A stretch of DNA of 64,000 bases from Kingdonia uniflora. Taxonomy: Eukaryota > Streptophyta > Magnoliopsida > Ranunculales > Circaeasteraceae. Each line of letters opens with the position of its first letter. Within the stretch, counting starts at the first letter, position 1. Positions 32,007 through 43,886 of the stretch are shown here, in pieces. The notes beneath the pieces were generated by a model that was not told the origin of the DNA, ran no database searches, and was given only the letters and a program-made list of their open reading frames with translations. The translations under genes and the position numbers were made by a program. Location: contig JACGCM010002659.1 in the NCBI GenBank assembly GCA_014058105.1, forward strand, positions 1,116,001 to 1,180,000, written 5' to 3'.

Positions 32007-33480
32007 ATGGCAAACTCCGGCACCAGTAGTAATAGCTATACACCGTTGATCCCATCCTCCCATAACCCACCTTCAACACCATTTGCTCAACACCCATCAT
32101 CACAATTCACTCCATACCTCTACCAAAACCCATCGTAATTTCAACCTCAATTCCAATCACAGACCCCATTTCCGTTTACCATGTCGCAAGGGGATCCCAA
32201 TTATGGACAATATCAAAGTCCATTTACACTCTCTCAACCGCAACCTTAGGTGTTTAGACCGTACTATCAACTCTATCTGCTCACTCAACCTCAAGGTTTT
32301 CAACCTCTAAATTACTTTTAGAAATATCTATTCCATGGTGAATCTACTCAGCGCAGTCAAAGTGACGCAAATACGTCAATACCTGTGGAAGCGGCGGCTC
32401 CCCAGAAAGAAAAAGGAAAAGAAAGAAAGAAAAGAGCACCCGCAAAACAAAGACCAAGCGTGCAAGTGCCAGAAGATACTGAGTTTTTGGATGAGACGGA
32501 TGATGCTGGAATGCATTGGACGGACGCAGACTTTACGTATCTTGCAAGGGCGTGGGTATCAACTTCTGTCCAAACAAATGGCCGCACAAAGGGTTTTACT
32601 TTCTATCAAAATGTCAACATTGCCTTTAACAGAGACCCCGAGTGCCCCACACGACAATCATCTAGGTTGACCAAATCTTAATAGTATGCCCTTAATGCAC
32701 AATGTGTAACGTACAAGGGGATAGTTGCTCAAGAACGATTTAGGAATAACAACGGAAAAACAGAAGAAGATCGGGTACGTTATAGTTTCTTTTAACTCAA
32801 TTTTAATTATTTCTCGCGGATATACACGTTATTTATTTGTATTAGGTAATTTTGCGAATTGTAGGAAAACGATACACACAAAATCTATAAAGGCTTGAAT
32901 GGCGGCAATAACTTCAAACACCGTGAAGCGTATAAGATTTTAGTACGAGAACCGCGATGGGCCAACCTAAGGGATGATGGGTTGAACCATGCGGTGAATA
33001 TACCAAGAAATGTAGCCAGGAGAACATCAGACAATTCTTCACCGGGGAACTTGGTCGGATCAAACAATCTATCGGAAGACCCCGACGGCCCACCTACACC
33101 TCAATTCGCAGGCCCAAATTTTAACTTAGATGGTTCGTTGTATGAGGGTGGAAGCAGGCCCATCGGCCAAAAAATCTATAGAAAAAACCTTGTATCAAAA
33201 AAGGCAATGGAGGGTGTGACTGGATCTAGTAGCGGTATCTAAATAATGCTGGATAAACTACGGTTGGTGAAGATACAAGCGAGAGAAGAAAAGGAAAGAA
33301 GAAGAGTAGAAGCAATGCAATACTGGCAAGCTAAAATGGATTTGTAGCAAGCAAAGAAAGATCGCAAAATCATAGAGAAAGATTTGAGTACTCTTTTTGG
33401 ACATCAATTGTAATACTATCTGCATAGGTAAGCTGAGATCATAGAACGTTTGGCCAAGAGGGGCGGACTAGGTACTTGAA
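32007..33480 (+). pseudogene. Harbinger ORF1 (Myb/trihelix-like DNA-binding), broken
   Basis: ATG at 32007 (MANSGTSSNSYTPLIP), a Gln/Pro-rich N-terminus with three stops, then a basic KEKGKERKKRAPAKQRP stretch, then the Myb/trihelix-like domain (GMHWTDADFTYLARAWVSTS, FTFYQNVNIAFN, YKGIVAQERFRNNNGK). An intron at 32774-32864 (CGG|GTACGT ... TTGTAG|GA) joins to HREAYKILVREPRW and SRPIGQKIYRKNL. A charged helical tail (REEKERRRVEAMQYWQAKMD) continues past a TAA at 33240 to about 33412. This is the accessory DNA-binding protein normally paired with PIF transposase. Confidence 0.87.
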
Positions 33481-33746
33481 GTGGTGATGAAATATAATTT
33501 AACTTTGCTGTATATAAAAGTTTTTTTTATCCAAGAATGCAGTTTAATAACCAATAATGTAAACGTTTGAATAATGTACTGCTTAAAATTCTACAGTTTA
33601 TTTTTAAAATGTATATTTATGATAATATTGCGTTAAAACAAATACAAAATCAATATTGCGTTAAAAAACATGTTTAATAAACTTTTACGACTAAGAGAAG
33701 CATTAAATTACATAAAGAACACGCAAATAATACAAGAAATAAAGTA

Positions 33747-35080
33747 TTAATTTTGAAGATTTCTTTTCACGACCCACAAATGTTCAATTTGATCATCCTT
33801 TAGATCAAAGTGAAGTTCTCGACTTCGAATCCAGTTCATTTTCGATATAAAAAATTCTATTGTTCTGCATTCGCGTACAATATCGAACCGTTCGCCTTCG
33901 ATAGTTGAGGGCTCGGCCGGATTGTAGTCTAAGTATGATGGGAATGCACCTCGTTTCTCCTCGACGATCATATTATGGATTATCACGCACGCCTTCATGA
34001 CATTACTCAAAACCTAGGGGTCCCACAATTTAACCGAATTTTTTTGCAACATTGAACCGAGATTATAAAACCCCAAACGCCCGTTCTACGTCTTTTTTGC
34101 TACTTTCTTGTTGTTGAGCAAATAATTTTTGTTTCCCTGTAGCCGGATTGGAGATGGTTTGGACAAGTGTTCCCCATTTGGGGTATATGCCATCCGCTAG
34201 GTAATACCCCATATCATAAGCTTTTCTGACAATTGTATAATGGCAAGGCGGGGCGATACCATCGGCCAGGTCGGTGAAAAGATGTGATTGTTGCAGGACA
34301 TTAATATCATTGTTAGACCCTGGTAACCTAAAAATGTATGCCAAATCCTAAGGTCGTGTGAAGCTACCGCTTCAAGAATCAATGTCGCCTTGGGGTAATG
34401 ACCAGTAAATTGACCGTGCCAAACTTTGAGATAATTTTTCCATATCCAATGCATGCAATCAAGGCTTCCTAACATGCCGGGAAATCCCTGGGACTCTCCG
34501 ATCGCTTTTAACTTTTTGACGTCGGCTGCGTTTAGTGCTTGAAGATATTCTTCGCCAAAAATTTGTATAATCGCAACACAAAATCTTTTTACACATAACA
34601 AGGTTGTGTTTTCTCCTATTCGGATATATTCATCAAAAAGATCTACCGCAATACCGTAGCTTAGGAAACGTAGTGCCGTGACTACCTTTTGGTACGGTGA
34701 TAACCCCATAGTACCAGCGTTGTTGGGTTTCTGGACAAAATAATGTTCACGTGCAATGACGGTGATAACCCCATAATCATGTCTCTACTCTTATGAAAAT
34801 GTCGCTGAAATTCCCATGGCTCATATGTGCAATTCGGCTTGAAGTAGTCTCGTATAATGCTGTAATTCCCCAATGGGCGATCTCGTTTCTTTCTCTTATC
34901 CCTACGGCCCATGACACTCCAGCCATAACTCGAAGTTGCATCCTCAACTACTATGTTCACTGCAGCTTGGTGCAAAACGCAAATTGTCGCCGCACAATTA
35001 AATATAAGATCATCATCGGAGGACGACGACGATAAACTTGGAGGGCCGGGTATGGATAAATCGTATGATGAAGAAGACAT
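33747..35080 (-). pseudogene. PIF/Harbinger DDE transposase, broken
   Basis: ATG at 35080 (MSSSSYDLSIPGPPSLS). Then RDKRKKRDRPLGNYSIIRDY and MGLSPYQKVVTALRFLSYG; LGSLDCMHWIWKNYLKVWHG with the first Asp; LPGSNNDINVLQQS with the second Asp; KKDVERAFGVL with the Glu; and HNMIVEEKRG near the C-terminus. So all three DDE residues are kept, but the frame is broken near 34.70-34.76 kb (a GGTGATAACCCCATA repeat there suggests a template switch), near 34.33 kb and near 34.02 kb. Divergent from ORF1's 3' end: the two genes are convergent. Confidence 0.92.
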
Positions 35081-35216
35081 TTGAGGCTGTGGAGTTGAGA
35101 GAAGGGTGTAATACCAGATGGTGAACGAGTTTCTAATGGAAGAGAGAAGTGTAAAAATATGAGAAATGTTAAAAGAGAAGAAGTTGTGAGTCTTTTCCCC
35201 TAGATTTGGCGATGAA

Positions 35217-35240
35217 ATGAACACCGTGCGGTGTTCCTTT
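35217..35240. repeat. Internal palindrome GAACACCGTGCGGTGTTC of the Harbinger
   Basis: A copy of the subterminal palindrome lying between the transposase start and the PMD gene, next to TTTGGCGATG, which resembles the TTTGGCGGTG beside the left palindrome. It could mark the former right subterminus before the PMD segment was gained. Confidence 0.75.
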
Positions 35241-35605
35241 CACTGCCAAATCTATACTTGTATTCGACCTCAGTAACAATTTTGTTTGAATATAATTGGG
35301 TTCTATTCTAATAAAACTGCCCAGTGCCAAATTGTGCTTAATTGTTAAAATTTATTCGAATAGACATTGAAAAAACTCTACCAAGAACCTAAAAACTTCA
35401 CCAAATAGTCTGTAGAAATGTAAAACACCTCAGTGCGAATTTATTCGAACAGACAAATAGTCAATTTCGACATTAGATAATCATGGCTAATGAACATTAA
35501 GAACATCCAAAACATTGTCTACAAATATATCGTCTACTTCTAATCATCTACATAATCAAAGCTGAACTTCTACATCGGGTAAAAAAGCATAAAAAACACC
35601 TATAT

Positions 35606-37780
35606 CTACTCAGAATCATCTCCAGTACCCCGCCCCCTACGACTAGTACCGTCTTCCCTAGTTCGTGGATCAGATCCAAGCTGCCTCATCCTCACGCCAC
35701 CTCCGGGTGGTAGCGGCACCACCCATACGTCACGCCCCCTCCCCAGCTGTAGGTCCTGAACGGGACAAATAAACTTTATAAATATTTTGACAAAATAAAT
35801 ATGATATTAAGAAAAAGCACCACAATAAATACATAAATAAAATACTTACATGGGCATATAGCTGTGATCTATACTGTCAATTTTCCTGTGAGCAATAGCA
35901 AGCTCATCCTCCACCTCCTGGAGCCTCTGTGCGTCCCGCGCAGACTCTGCAAGGACGAGTCACCGCATACCATTGGTCAGGTACCACAACTCCTCTGCAC
36001 CGTAGGAGGAAGATATGGGTGGCGGGTCCCTCAAGCGGACGATGGGGAACATCTCATGCCGCCCTGTCCACTCCATGTGTTACCCTGGGTCTGGCCCCTC
36101 CGTCTCGCCAGGCAAACTGAAGTCCTTGAACATGCTATGAATCGACGCTGATGTCACCACCACAGGTGTAATACCAGCTCGAAGTATAGTCGGTCTGAAC
36201 AGATCTATATTCTCCATCCTCTGGGAATCTGTCAACATGTGCCCTACCTCTTTAATTTGTTCAGCCCAGTATGAGGCGTAAGTCTCTCGCTCTTCCCCTG
36301 CCACAAACTGATCACAGTCAAGGAACCCAACTTGTCTCATCTCATATAAAGCTGCTAGACTTATATGTGGCGATATGCTAAGTGGAGAATCCAAAGGAAT
36401 ACGCACCTCGCCAGTCACCTGCCTCCAACATCTATCCCCCAAGTAATATTTACAGTTTCCGTTTGGTACTTGAAGTGGCATCCTTTTACGGGATATGAGT
36501 TTTACATTCAATACGTCCTCTGTCTCAGACACTGCAGAATCTAACCAAGGTTCCCATATGATCATCTCAATAGTGTGGTGATCAATATGGTATCTGCCTA
36601 GAGTAAACAGATTGGTTGCCTGGTCATTTGTTTTCCTATTGTTCCCCATCTCTCATGCTCTGAGGCGCGAATAGGTCGGGTACTTTACCTCTTCCTTGAC
36701 TATAGGGTGACCAACCCCTTAATACTTGTAGAATCAATACTGCATTTCGGAATAACATAAAAAATAATAAGAATTTATATTTAAGACGTTTATTGGAAGA
36801 TATTTGATTTGTAAAAGGAAAAAGTGTTAGTGTACTAGAAGAAGTTGCACAAATCCAGTGATGGCACCCTCGGTCGTGACTGCGGTATCCAAAACATGGT
36901 ACATGGAAGCAAGAATAGTAGAACCCCAGTCATATTGGGCAACTGAGTTTAAATCATTTAAGGCCGCGAGATATCTAAGCGGGACGGTGTTGTTGGCCGT
37001 TTGGAACCACAAATGTCCCATCATGAAGAGGATAAAAACACAAGCAATAGTAATATCATCATTCCGATCAGCTGCGATGGTCAAGTACGTCCTCAAATGT
37101 GTAATGCTGATGTTCACACTCTTTATATGGCTAAAATCAATGTTGGGGAGCAATTGCCTCGCATTGGATAAAATAGACCATGTGTCATCATATGACACCT
37201 GTGTTGTATATCGGCCGATGGACAATGATGTTAGCATAGTGAAATCAAGAGGAGTAACCCCTATCTCCGCACAAGGGAACAAAAATGTGTGTGTGGTCGG
37301 CCACCAATGCTCTGTAAGCGCTTGAATTAGCTGATTATCTGAATTGCCCAAGTGTATATCCATAAACTGCCCGAAAATATTCACCACAGCGTCCCTTATA
37401 GCTGGAATTGTGGTAATATCCTTCCACACTTTGAACACCGTAGTGAATGTGCCGTGCACACGCATCGAATCCTGATTCTGTTCATTGAGGCATTTTGTTA
37501 AACACATGATTTATGGAAAAAGTTAATTCACAATTACACTAAAACTTACCGTGAGTTCCTTTCCTGTGTAATCGATGTGACTGACTCCGTCTGGGAGTTG
37601 GGTAATACACCTCTGCGGGAAGTTATCTTCGGTTGGGTTTGGTATATCTTAGGGTTGAACATCTTCAAATTCTACTCACTTTTTCTTCCTTCCAGACCTC
37701 GAGCGAGTTACAGAATGCTCTAGATCTCTTATTCCTCTAAACCCAGGCAGAGTACTGGGGTGTGGGTCTCCCTCTGACAT
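35606..37780 (-). pseudogene. PMD (MAIN-like) gene inside the Harbinger, broken
   Basis: Minus-strand exons: 37780-37550 (ATG; MSEGDPHPSTLPGFRG), 37477 to ~36840, ~36720 to ~35850, ~35760-35606. Exon 2 holds the PMD core: FTTVFKVWKDITTIPAIRDA, HWWPTTHTFLFPCAEIGVTP, YLTIAADRNDDITIACVFIL, WGSTILASMYHVLDTAV. Exon 3 continues with GRYHIDHHTIEMIIWEPWLD, YYLGDRCWRQVTGE and FVAGEERETYASYWAEQIKE, the C-terminal part of MAIN-like proteins, then a short coiled coil. The final exon is basic. Breaks: TGA and TAA in exon 1 (both one C-to-T step from CGA and CAA), and a TGA at ~36080. Relatives act in TE silencing in Arabidopsis; here it rides on a DNA transposon. Confidence 0.87.
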
Positions 37781-37894
37781 ATGTATTTTGATTTTACTGG
37801 AATTCAAAGATTTTTTTACCAATGGATTTTTGAGAGATAGCTAGATGTAAAAATTATGAAAATAGTTGAATTACTAGTGAGTTTTACTTACAGT

Positions 37895-37950
37895 TGATGC
37901 GGCGGTGATCCTTTTACCACGCGGTAAATGGAACACCGTGCGGTGTTTTA
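37895..37950. repeat. Harbinger right subterminal palindromes
   Basis: TTTTACCACGCGGTAAA and ACACCGTGCGGTGT lie next to each other here, matching in kind the left 76-bp palindrome (31837-31912). Positions are about 140-190 bp inside the right end, as on the left. Confidence 0.85.
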
Positions 37951-38302
37951 ATATCTTCTAAATAAAAAAAAAACTCCACGTAGGAAACTCACACTGCTGG
38001 GAGAGGTCAGGTGTGAGTTGTGGGTTTGGTGGGCCAGGGAGTCAGAACTCACACTCTAACCCACACTCAATGCTAGAGATGCTCTTACTTGTAAGGGTAA
38101 AGGGTATTCATGTCATATCATGTTAACTGGGTCGGGTGACGGGGCCCCGTTTATTTAAGCCTAAAACCAGACCCGCCCCAATAAATAAATGAGTTTTTTT
38201 TAAAACCAAACCCGCCCCATACCTACTATAGTCATACCATACCCGCCTCATTAAGGGCGGGGCCCAGACAGGGCAGGTTAAATTGCCAGCCCTAAGTATG
38301 CA

Positions 38303-38406
38303 TAGATTCTAGTTAGATATGTTTCCTATTTTGGGGGAAGTAGGGTTTGAGAAAGAAAGGGTTTCTTCTTTATAAAGGGGAGTCTTGGGATAGAGGTAAG
38401 TAGAGT
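38303..38406 (+). repeat. 5' LTR, second block
   Basis: Matches 46409-46513 of the 3' LTR (GTTTCCTATTTTGGGG, TATAAAGGGGAGTCTTGGGA). The TTATAAAGGGG string is the probable TATA box of the LTR promoter. It is cut by hAT B at AGTAGAGT (38399-38406). Confidence 0.88.
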
Positions 38407-39279
38407 TAGGGTTCGCAATGGGTCGGGTTTGGGGTGGGTGGAGTAATACCATCCCCATACCCGCCAAATTGCCCTATCCCCAAGCCCACCCCAATACCAT
38501 TTAACTTAAATGGAGAATACCCAAACCTGCCCCGTTTAAATATGCTTATACCAAACCCGCCCCAGCACCCGCTTAACACCCATTTATCCTAAGTGAGGAT
38601 CCCCAATCCTACCTCGCAGACCTACCCCATTTATGAAATTGTACAAAAAATCAAAAATCGCCTATACAAAAAAACCCCAACTAAATCAGGTGCACACACA
38701 AGAAAAGCTAACATACATACATAAGAGAATACAAACATTGGATAATTATGTGTTAAAACTAGGAAGAACTTCAGGTTTCTCACAAAAATTAACATAGTTA
38801 AGTTTTAAAGTTATTACTTTACATCACAACAAAATATAGAGTATCTTCGATGTTCCTCACAACTTAAAACTTTGGAGATTTGTCATTGACATCGCTATAA
38901 ATTGTTAGCCTTTCTCCCGTAGCGAGATGAAATGCCAAGCTACTCCCACAAAACCCTGTGCCTATGCAAAGTTGGAGTACTTCATGCTTCTTTTCATCTG
39001 CATATAAGAAACAAAAATAAAAAATAAGTTGGAGTACTTCATGTTTCTTTTCAAAGTGATATGCCATGGTTTTTGCAAGTCTACTTACATTTAATACATA
39101 AAATATTAGCATATAAAAGATAAGTTTAAGAATCAAACTAAGAATTAAATCTATGCAATCTATCACAAAGCATAATCTTAATAAATCTATGGTTAAAGAA
39201 TGGTATGAATAAGCACACTCCATCTGACTTATGGGTGGTAGAAGCTATAAGATACAGCCACAACACACACAAGGATGTA

Positions 39280-40160
39280 TTCAAATATGGGGCAGATGGC
39301 TATAACAGACGAGCTACCTACAGGCAGATCCTGCTGGTTCAGACTTCAAAAAATTGATGGAAGGAACACTACTTTCCAGATTAGGTCAATCCAGTCTCAC
39401 TCAATGCAGAAAGTGTAAGGAAGAGACTTTAAAGCTCAGAAGCTAACAACAACAACAACAACTTACAAATGAGTATACTGAAAACAGATTCAGAAACTCT
39501 TCCAGCCTATCCAAAAAATGTTTAAAAAAGATATCCTCAAAGATTATCCTAAACATGGGTTGTTTTTTGAGGAAGGACCTCTTGTTTATGTTTTAAACAT
39601 TTGCTCTTTCTTTAAAAGCTGCAAGGTACATCAAAACCTAATCAATTATGGGGCAAATGTCTATAACAGATGATAATTGCCTACAGAGAACAGGCAAATC
39701 CAGATTGATGTTTCAAAAAATGGATGGAAGAAACACTGCTTTCCAGATCTGGTCAATCCAACCTAACTTAGTTTAGAAAATGGAAGAAGAAGATTTTGAA
39801 GCTACTGGCCATCTGATTTATGCCTCGTATGGGGGGCAAAACAACTCACATAGGGTGTACAAAAAATTGTTTCAGAACCTCCTCCAGACTGTCTAGAAAA
39901 TGGATAGAAAAGATATTCTGAAAGATACTTATATCCAGTTGTATTTGTAAGCCTGAGAAGAAATAACAACGGCCAAGTGATGAAAAGCTATGAGAATAAT
40001 TACCTAGGCTATCTTTTAAGGAAGGATCTCTTGTTTATGTTCCTAAACATTTACTCTTTCTTAGTTTTGTCTTAGTTGTTATTAACAGCTTATATCAAGG
40101 CTTTCTCAACCTTCTTTTTTTGTTAACATCTTATATCAAGGCTTTCTCAGCTTATTATCA
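39280..40160. repeat. Imperfect ~370-bp direct duplication in hAT B
   Basis: The block TATGGGGCAGATGGCTATAA ... TTTACTCTTTC at ~39286-39610 recurs diverged at ~39653-40070 (shared: GATGGAAGxAACACT, GGTCAATCCA, AGGACCTCTTGTTTATG). A smaller repeat, CTTATATCAAGGCTTTCTCA, occurs at ~40090 and ~40130. Non-coding. Confidence 0.75.
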
Positions 40161-40499
40161 ATATAAAAACCAATAACAGCTAGAAAATAAAAGAAAGGAA
40201 AAAATACGTTTAAGACATGATGAAATACCCTGTGTCGACAACTTCTCAAGAGCTAGCCGTTATGCAAATTGATTCATACAGTCAATATTCAAGAATTATT
40301 TCTAATAATTGGAATTCATTATTATATCAAAAAGCAATAACAAATATTAACAGTCCATTAAATATTATTTACCTCACTTACATCCATGTCTTCATTCACT
40401 GTGGATCTTGTAAATTTTGTTGGCAAAGAAGGATCTAGCCCATAACAAATCAAAGCAAAACATAACTCAATATAAATAAATAAATAATCACTATAAATA

Positions 40500-42632
40500 T
40501 TTAAATAATAACATTTTATTACTTCTAATTTCAGCCCATAACCAATTTTGAGCACACATTAAAGCTTCCAATGTCTTTGGATGTAGGCTGCTACGATCTG
40601 GGCTAATAAATCTACCACTGGTACTAAAAGCAGACTCTGAAGCAATGGTAGATACTGGAATGGCTAAAACATCTCTAGCAATTCCATGCAAGGTTGGATA
40701 TTTACTTCCATTTATTTTCTACCAAGTCAATATGTCAAAGTTATCACTCTTAGGTATGGTAGGCTCCTCAAAATAAAAGTCTAATTCTGATTTCATAGTC
40801 TCAATATTTGTTGTAGTAGAAACAAATAAGTCAAATCTCTTCAAATATTAATTCATTTTACATTGACTCTACTGCAATTAAGAAGATGCTTCACTTGACG
40901 ATTCGCCTCTAAGATTGCTCAAACTCAATTGATACCCTTCCAACAAGTTAAAACATAATGTCCAAATTTTATTAATTTTACTTTCATATTCATCTTCATA
41001 AATAAGTGAAAGTAAAACTCAATCAACTTCAACTTAAATCTTGGGTCCATGATTGTTGATATCGCCATTATCTTATGAATACCATTCCAATACTTCTCAA
41101 ACTTCAAGATCATACTTGTCCCCATCAATTTGACAGCTTCATAGCTAGATGTGCCATTCATAAATCAAAATCTTAATTTCACAAATATTTGGGAAAAGCT
41201 TATTAGCTGTAGGATATCTTGTCCTCGAAAATATTTCAGTTACTTCAAAAAATAGTTGTAACCTATCACAAATTTTAGCTGCTAACACCTAATCTTCTTC
41301 ATATGGAAAACATTTATATTGTGTCTCACGTTGCTTCAAGCGAGGAAACACATCTTTATACTCCAAAACTATTCGAAACATCAAGTAGGTAGAGTTCCAC
41401 CTAGTTTTGCAATCAAGCGCTATTTCTTTTGTACAAGGAATATATAATTGACGGGCCACCTCAGTAAATTTTTCATCTCTTTTAGGGGTCACACTCCAGT
41501 AAGCAATGCTATCACGTATTCTCTCAATTCCCGTACCAATTACGTCTAAACCATCTTTCACAATTAAATTCAGAATATGTGCGGAGCAACGCATGTGAAA
41601 AACATCCCCTCATGACAATAATGTATCCAATGAGAGCTAATCTAAGATGATGTTTATCATAACATCATTGGTAGTACAATTATCTACTGTTAAAGTAGAT
41701 AGTTTGCGATCCATATTCCAATCTAGTATACATTCCATCAATGCATATGCAAGCACTTTCGATGTATGAGGACATGGTATGTATATGAATCTAAAATAAT
41801 AATAAAAATAGTATATATTAACTAGAGAAATAGTATATATTAAATAAAAAAATTGATTTAGAATTAGTTTAAAATAAACATTAAACATATTTAGAAATTA
41901 CCTCAGAATACAGCTTTGCAACATCCAACAATAAAGTGTGTTGAAACAACCATAAATTTATGCTTTTAATAATTTGCAGTCCACATATCTATGGTGATAG
42001 CAATTCTACTTTGGTTATTCTCCAACAATGATATTGTTTTGACCTTCTCGAATTCACATATTTTTAGGATGTCATTCTTGATCGTATTTCACGAAACAAC
42101 TTTGCACAATGGTTCGAGAGCCTTGCTATACTCCCAAAATCTATGGTGTTCAATAATAGAAAGTGGCTACTCGTAAAAAATGATTATTTTTGCAAGTGTG
42201 GTCCTCGCATATTTTTGATAAAATGTGTAAGTATTCACCACAATACTACCATCACTCATTTGAGAAGGACTCACAATTGACAGCCTAATGCTCTTTTGAG
42301 TAGGCCCAAAACATCTTTTTATATGATCATGTAAATGTGACATTCCAGTATTAGTATCCCCTACAAATAACTTATTGCAATGGTTACATTCAGCGTATTA
42401 TCTCATTTACACATTTTTTTGAAGTGATTCCATACCGCAGATGTACACTTCCTTTTCTAGGTTGTACCAAATCCAGATTAATAACTGGAGTTTCACTTGA
42501 TTGTGTTTGTTCCTCGATTGCGGAGGCTTGGGAATTACTTGTAACGGGTCCCCCTGTATTATCATTAACCTCAATAGGAGTAGATGCTTTCGGACCAAAC
42601 ATACTTTGGATAATTCCTTTACTTTCAGACAT
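40500..42632 (-). pseudogene. hAT transposase (RICESLEEPER-like), broken
   Basis: Minus-strand pieces in order. N-terminus MSESKGIIQSMFGPKAS. BED zinc finger (CNHCNKLFVGDTNTGMSHLH then DHIKRCFG). Catalytic region with VDNCTTNDVMINIILD (the D-N motif) and MRCSAHILNLIVKDGLDVIG. DCKTRWNSTYLMF. Last, the C-terminal dimerisation domain (IARDVLAIPVSTIASESAFS, GRFISPDRSSLHPKTLEAL). Many stops and frameshifts. The element is in the same LTR as hAT A and could have been the source of its transposase earlier in its life. Confidence 0.9.
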
Positions 42633-43705
42633 ATTTTACCTATAAAAAATGAGGACAAATTCTGATGTAAATATGAACAAACTAAATAAAAGATCATACA
42701 ATGTGCTATATTGTAGTAAGAACAGGCATCATTCAATGTATTACATATTTTCAGATTGAAGAAATGTAAATTCTAGCTTTGTTTTTATAGTGGGGCTTAT
42801 GAAGAAAGGTACTCCAAATAGTCAACAATGTCAGGTTTGAATGAATTAACTGGTATGATTGGAAATATTCACTTAATGGTCAAGTCTAACTTCTCTATCT
42901 TTTGACATCAGATATGATATAAGTATATAAATAAAACAAAACATGTAAGGGTTACTACAATAGGCATTGCATCAAAAAGGCATTCTTTATCAGAAAGAAC
43001 TAATGAATTTGGACAACTACTTTCGATATCAAAAATCACTTGAAATGGATCAAATCACTTAAAATTTGGACAACTATACAATATTCTTATCTTAAGGGTA
43101 CTAATCATTCACTTGAAATAGATCAAATCAAATGGTTAGAAATAAATTTGAGGAGATCAGAAGAAGTAAGAACTAAGGGAATCAGAACACTCATTTAAGC
43201 TAGCTACTTTTGGGAGGTCTATATTCGCAGAGGAGGGACATGTGGGTGGATGATGGAGGAGAGTATTGTTGGTTGCTGCTGGCCAGAGTTGGAAGGAGAG
43301 ACCTTGTGAGGTAATTTGTTGAATTACGAGAGTGGAGGTTAGAGGTAGTGCTGCTGTTTATGTGCAGCCTCAGCTACTGCTTCTTCTTCTCCATTATTAT
43401 CTTGAAGTATTGTGTGGTTGAAATGAAGATAGGAGGAAGTAAAAGATTGATGGAGGCAGCCAGGCAGGAGGTCTTCATAATTAGGTTTAATCTAAGGGTA
43501 TTCAAGTCATATCCTTTATAACTGGATTTGTTGATGGAGCCCCATTTATTTGTGCTTAAAACTAGACCCGCCCCAATAAATAAATAGGTTTTTTTAAACC
43601 AAACCTGCTCCATACCCGTTATAGTCATACCAAACCTGCCTCATTAAGGGCAGGGTGGGTCGGGGCCCCATCGGGGCAGGTTAAATTGCCAGCCCTAAGT
43701 ATAGT

Positions 43706-43830
43706 TGGTGTTTGAGAGAAAGCATAGTTTAAGTCTAGGGAGAGAGATCTATTATTTTCTTGCTAGTAATCAATAAAAGAGTTCGTTAGTTTTTTTGTTA
43801 ATCGTTGCTTCAACAATATTTTGTATAAAC
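43706..43830 (+). repeat. 5' LTR, third block
   Basis: Continues the LTR from hAT B's right target duplication (TGGTGTTTGAGAGAAAGC) and matches 46514-46591 up to TTGCTAGTAATCA. The last ~60 bp have no counterpart after 46591, so the 3' LTR is cut short or diverged there. Confidence 0.8.
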
Positions 43831-43831
43831 T

Positions 43832-43843
43832 TGGCATCAGAAC
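43832..43843 (+). other. Primer-binding site (initiator-Met tRNA type)
   Basis: TGGCATCAGAAC differs at two of twelve bases from TGGTATCAGAGC, the common plant PBS complementary to initiator methionine tRNA. It directly follows the 5' LTR. Confidence 0.75.
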
Positions 43844-43886
43844 GAGGGAAAGATCCGAGATTTTTTTTTGTTCCTCTTTTCAATAT

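Larger units (their letters stand above)
31680..38084. mobile_element. PIF/Harbinger element carrying a PMD gene
   Basis: Inverted ends GAGCAAACGCAGCAGGGTGT (31680) and, reversed, GAGCATCTCTAGCATTGAGT (38084), flanked by the 3-bp duplication TTA (31677-31679 and 38085-38087). Removing it rejoins hAT A sequence that matches hAT B across the junction. It contains ORF1 (Myb/trihelix-like, plus strand), a DDE transposase (minus strand) and, in its right 2.5 kb, a PMD gene (minus strand). ACCGCGCGGT-type palindromes occur near both ends and once between the transposase and PMD gene. All three genes are broken. Confidence 0.92.
28333..38294. mobile_element. hAT element A, with NLR fragment and nested Harbinger
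   Basis: Ends TAGGGCTGGCAAT (28333) and ATTGCCAGCCCTA (38294) are inverted repeats, flanked by an exact 8-bp duplication AGTATGCA (28325-28332 and 38295-38302). The subterminal regions are packed with AAACCCGCCCC-type repeats. The first ~700 bp and last ~200 bp match hAT element B, so both are one family. Without the Harbinger insertion it would be about 3.5 kb. I see no hAT transposase in it; instead the interior holds an NLR leucine-rich-repeat fragment, so it is non-autonomous. Confidence 0.92.
38407..43697. mobile_element. hAT element B with transposase remnant
   Basis: Ends TAGGGTTCGCAATGGG (38407) and ATTGCCAGCCCTA (43697), with an 8-bp target duplication at one mismatch (AGTAGAGT 38399-38406; AGTATAGT 43698-43705). 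The first ~700 bp and last ~200 bp match hAT A, including the AAACCCGCCCC subterminal repeats. It carries a broken hAT transposase on the minus strand. It inserted only ~97 bp of LTR sequence away from hAT A's site. Confidence 0.92.

Noticed and set aside
36858..37325. Plus-strand ORF of 155 codons
   Set aside because: Antisense shadow of the PMD core exon on the minus strand, which has clear domain similarity.
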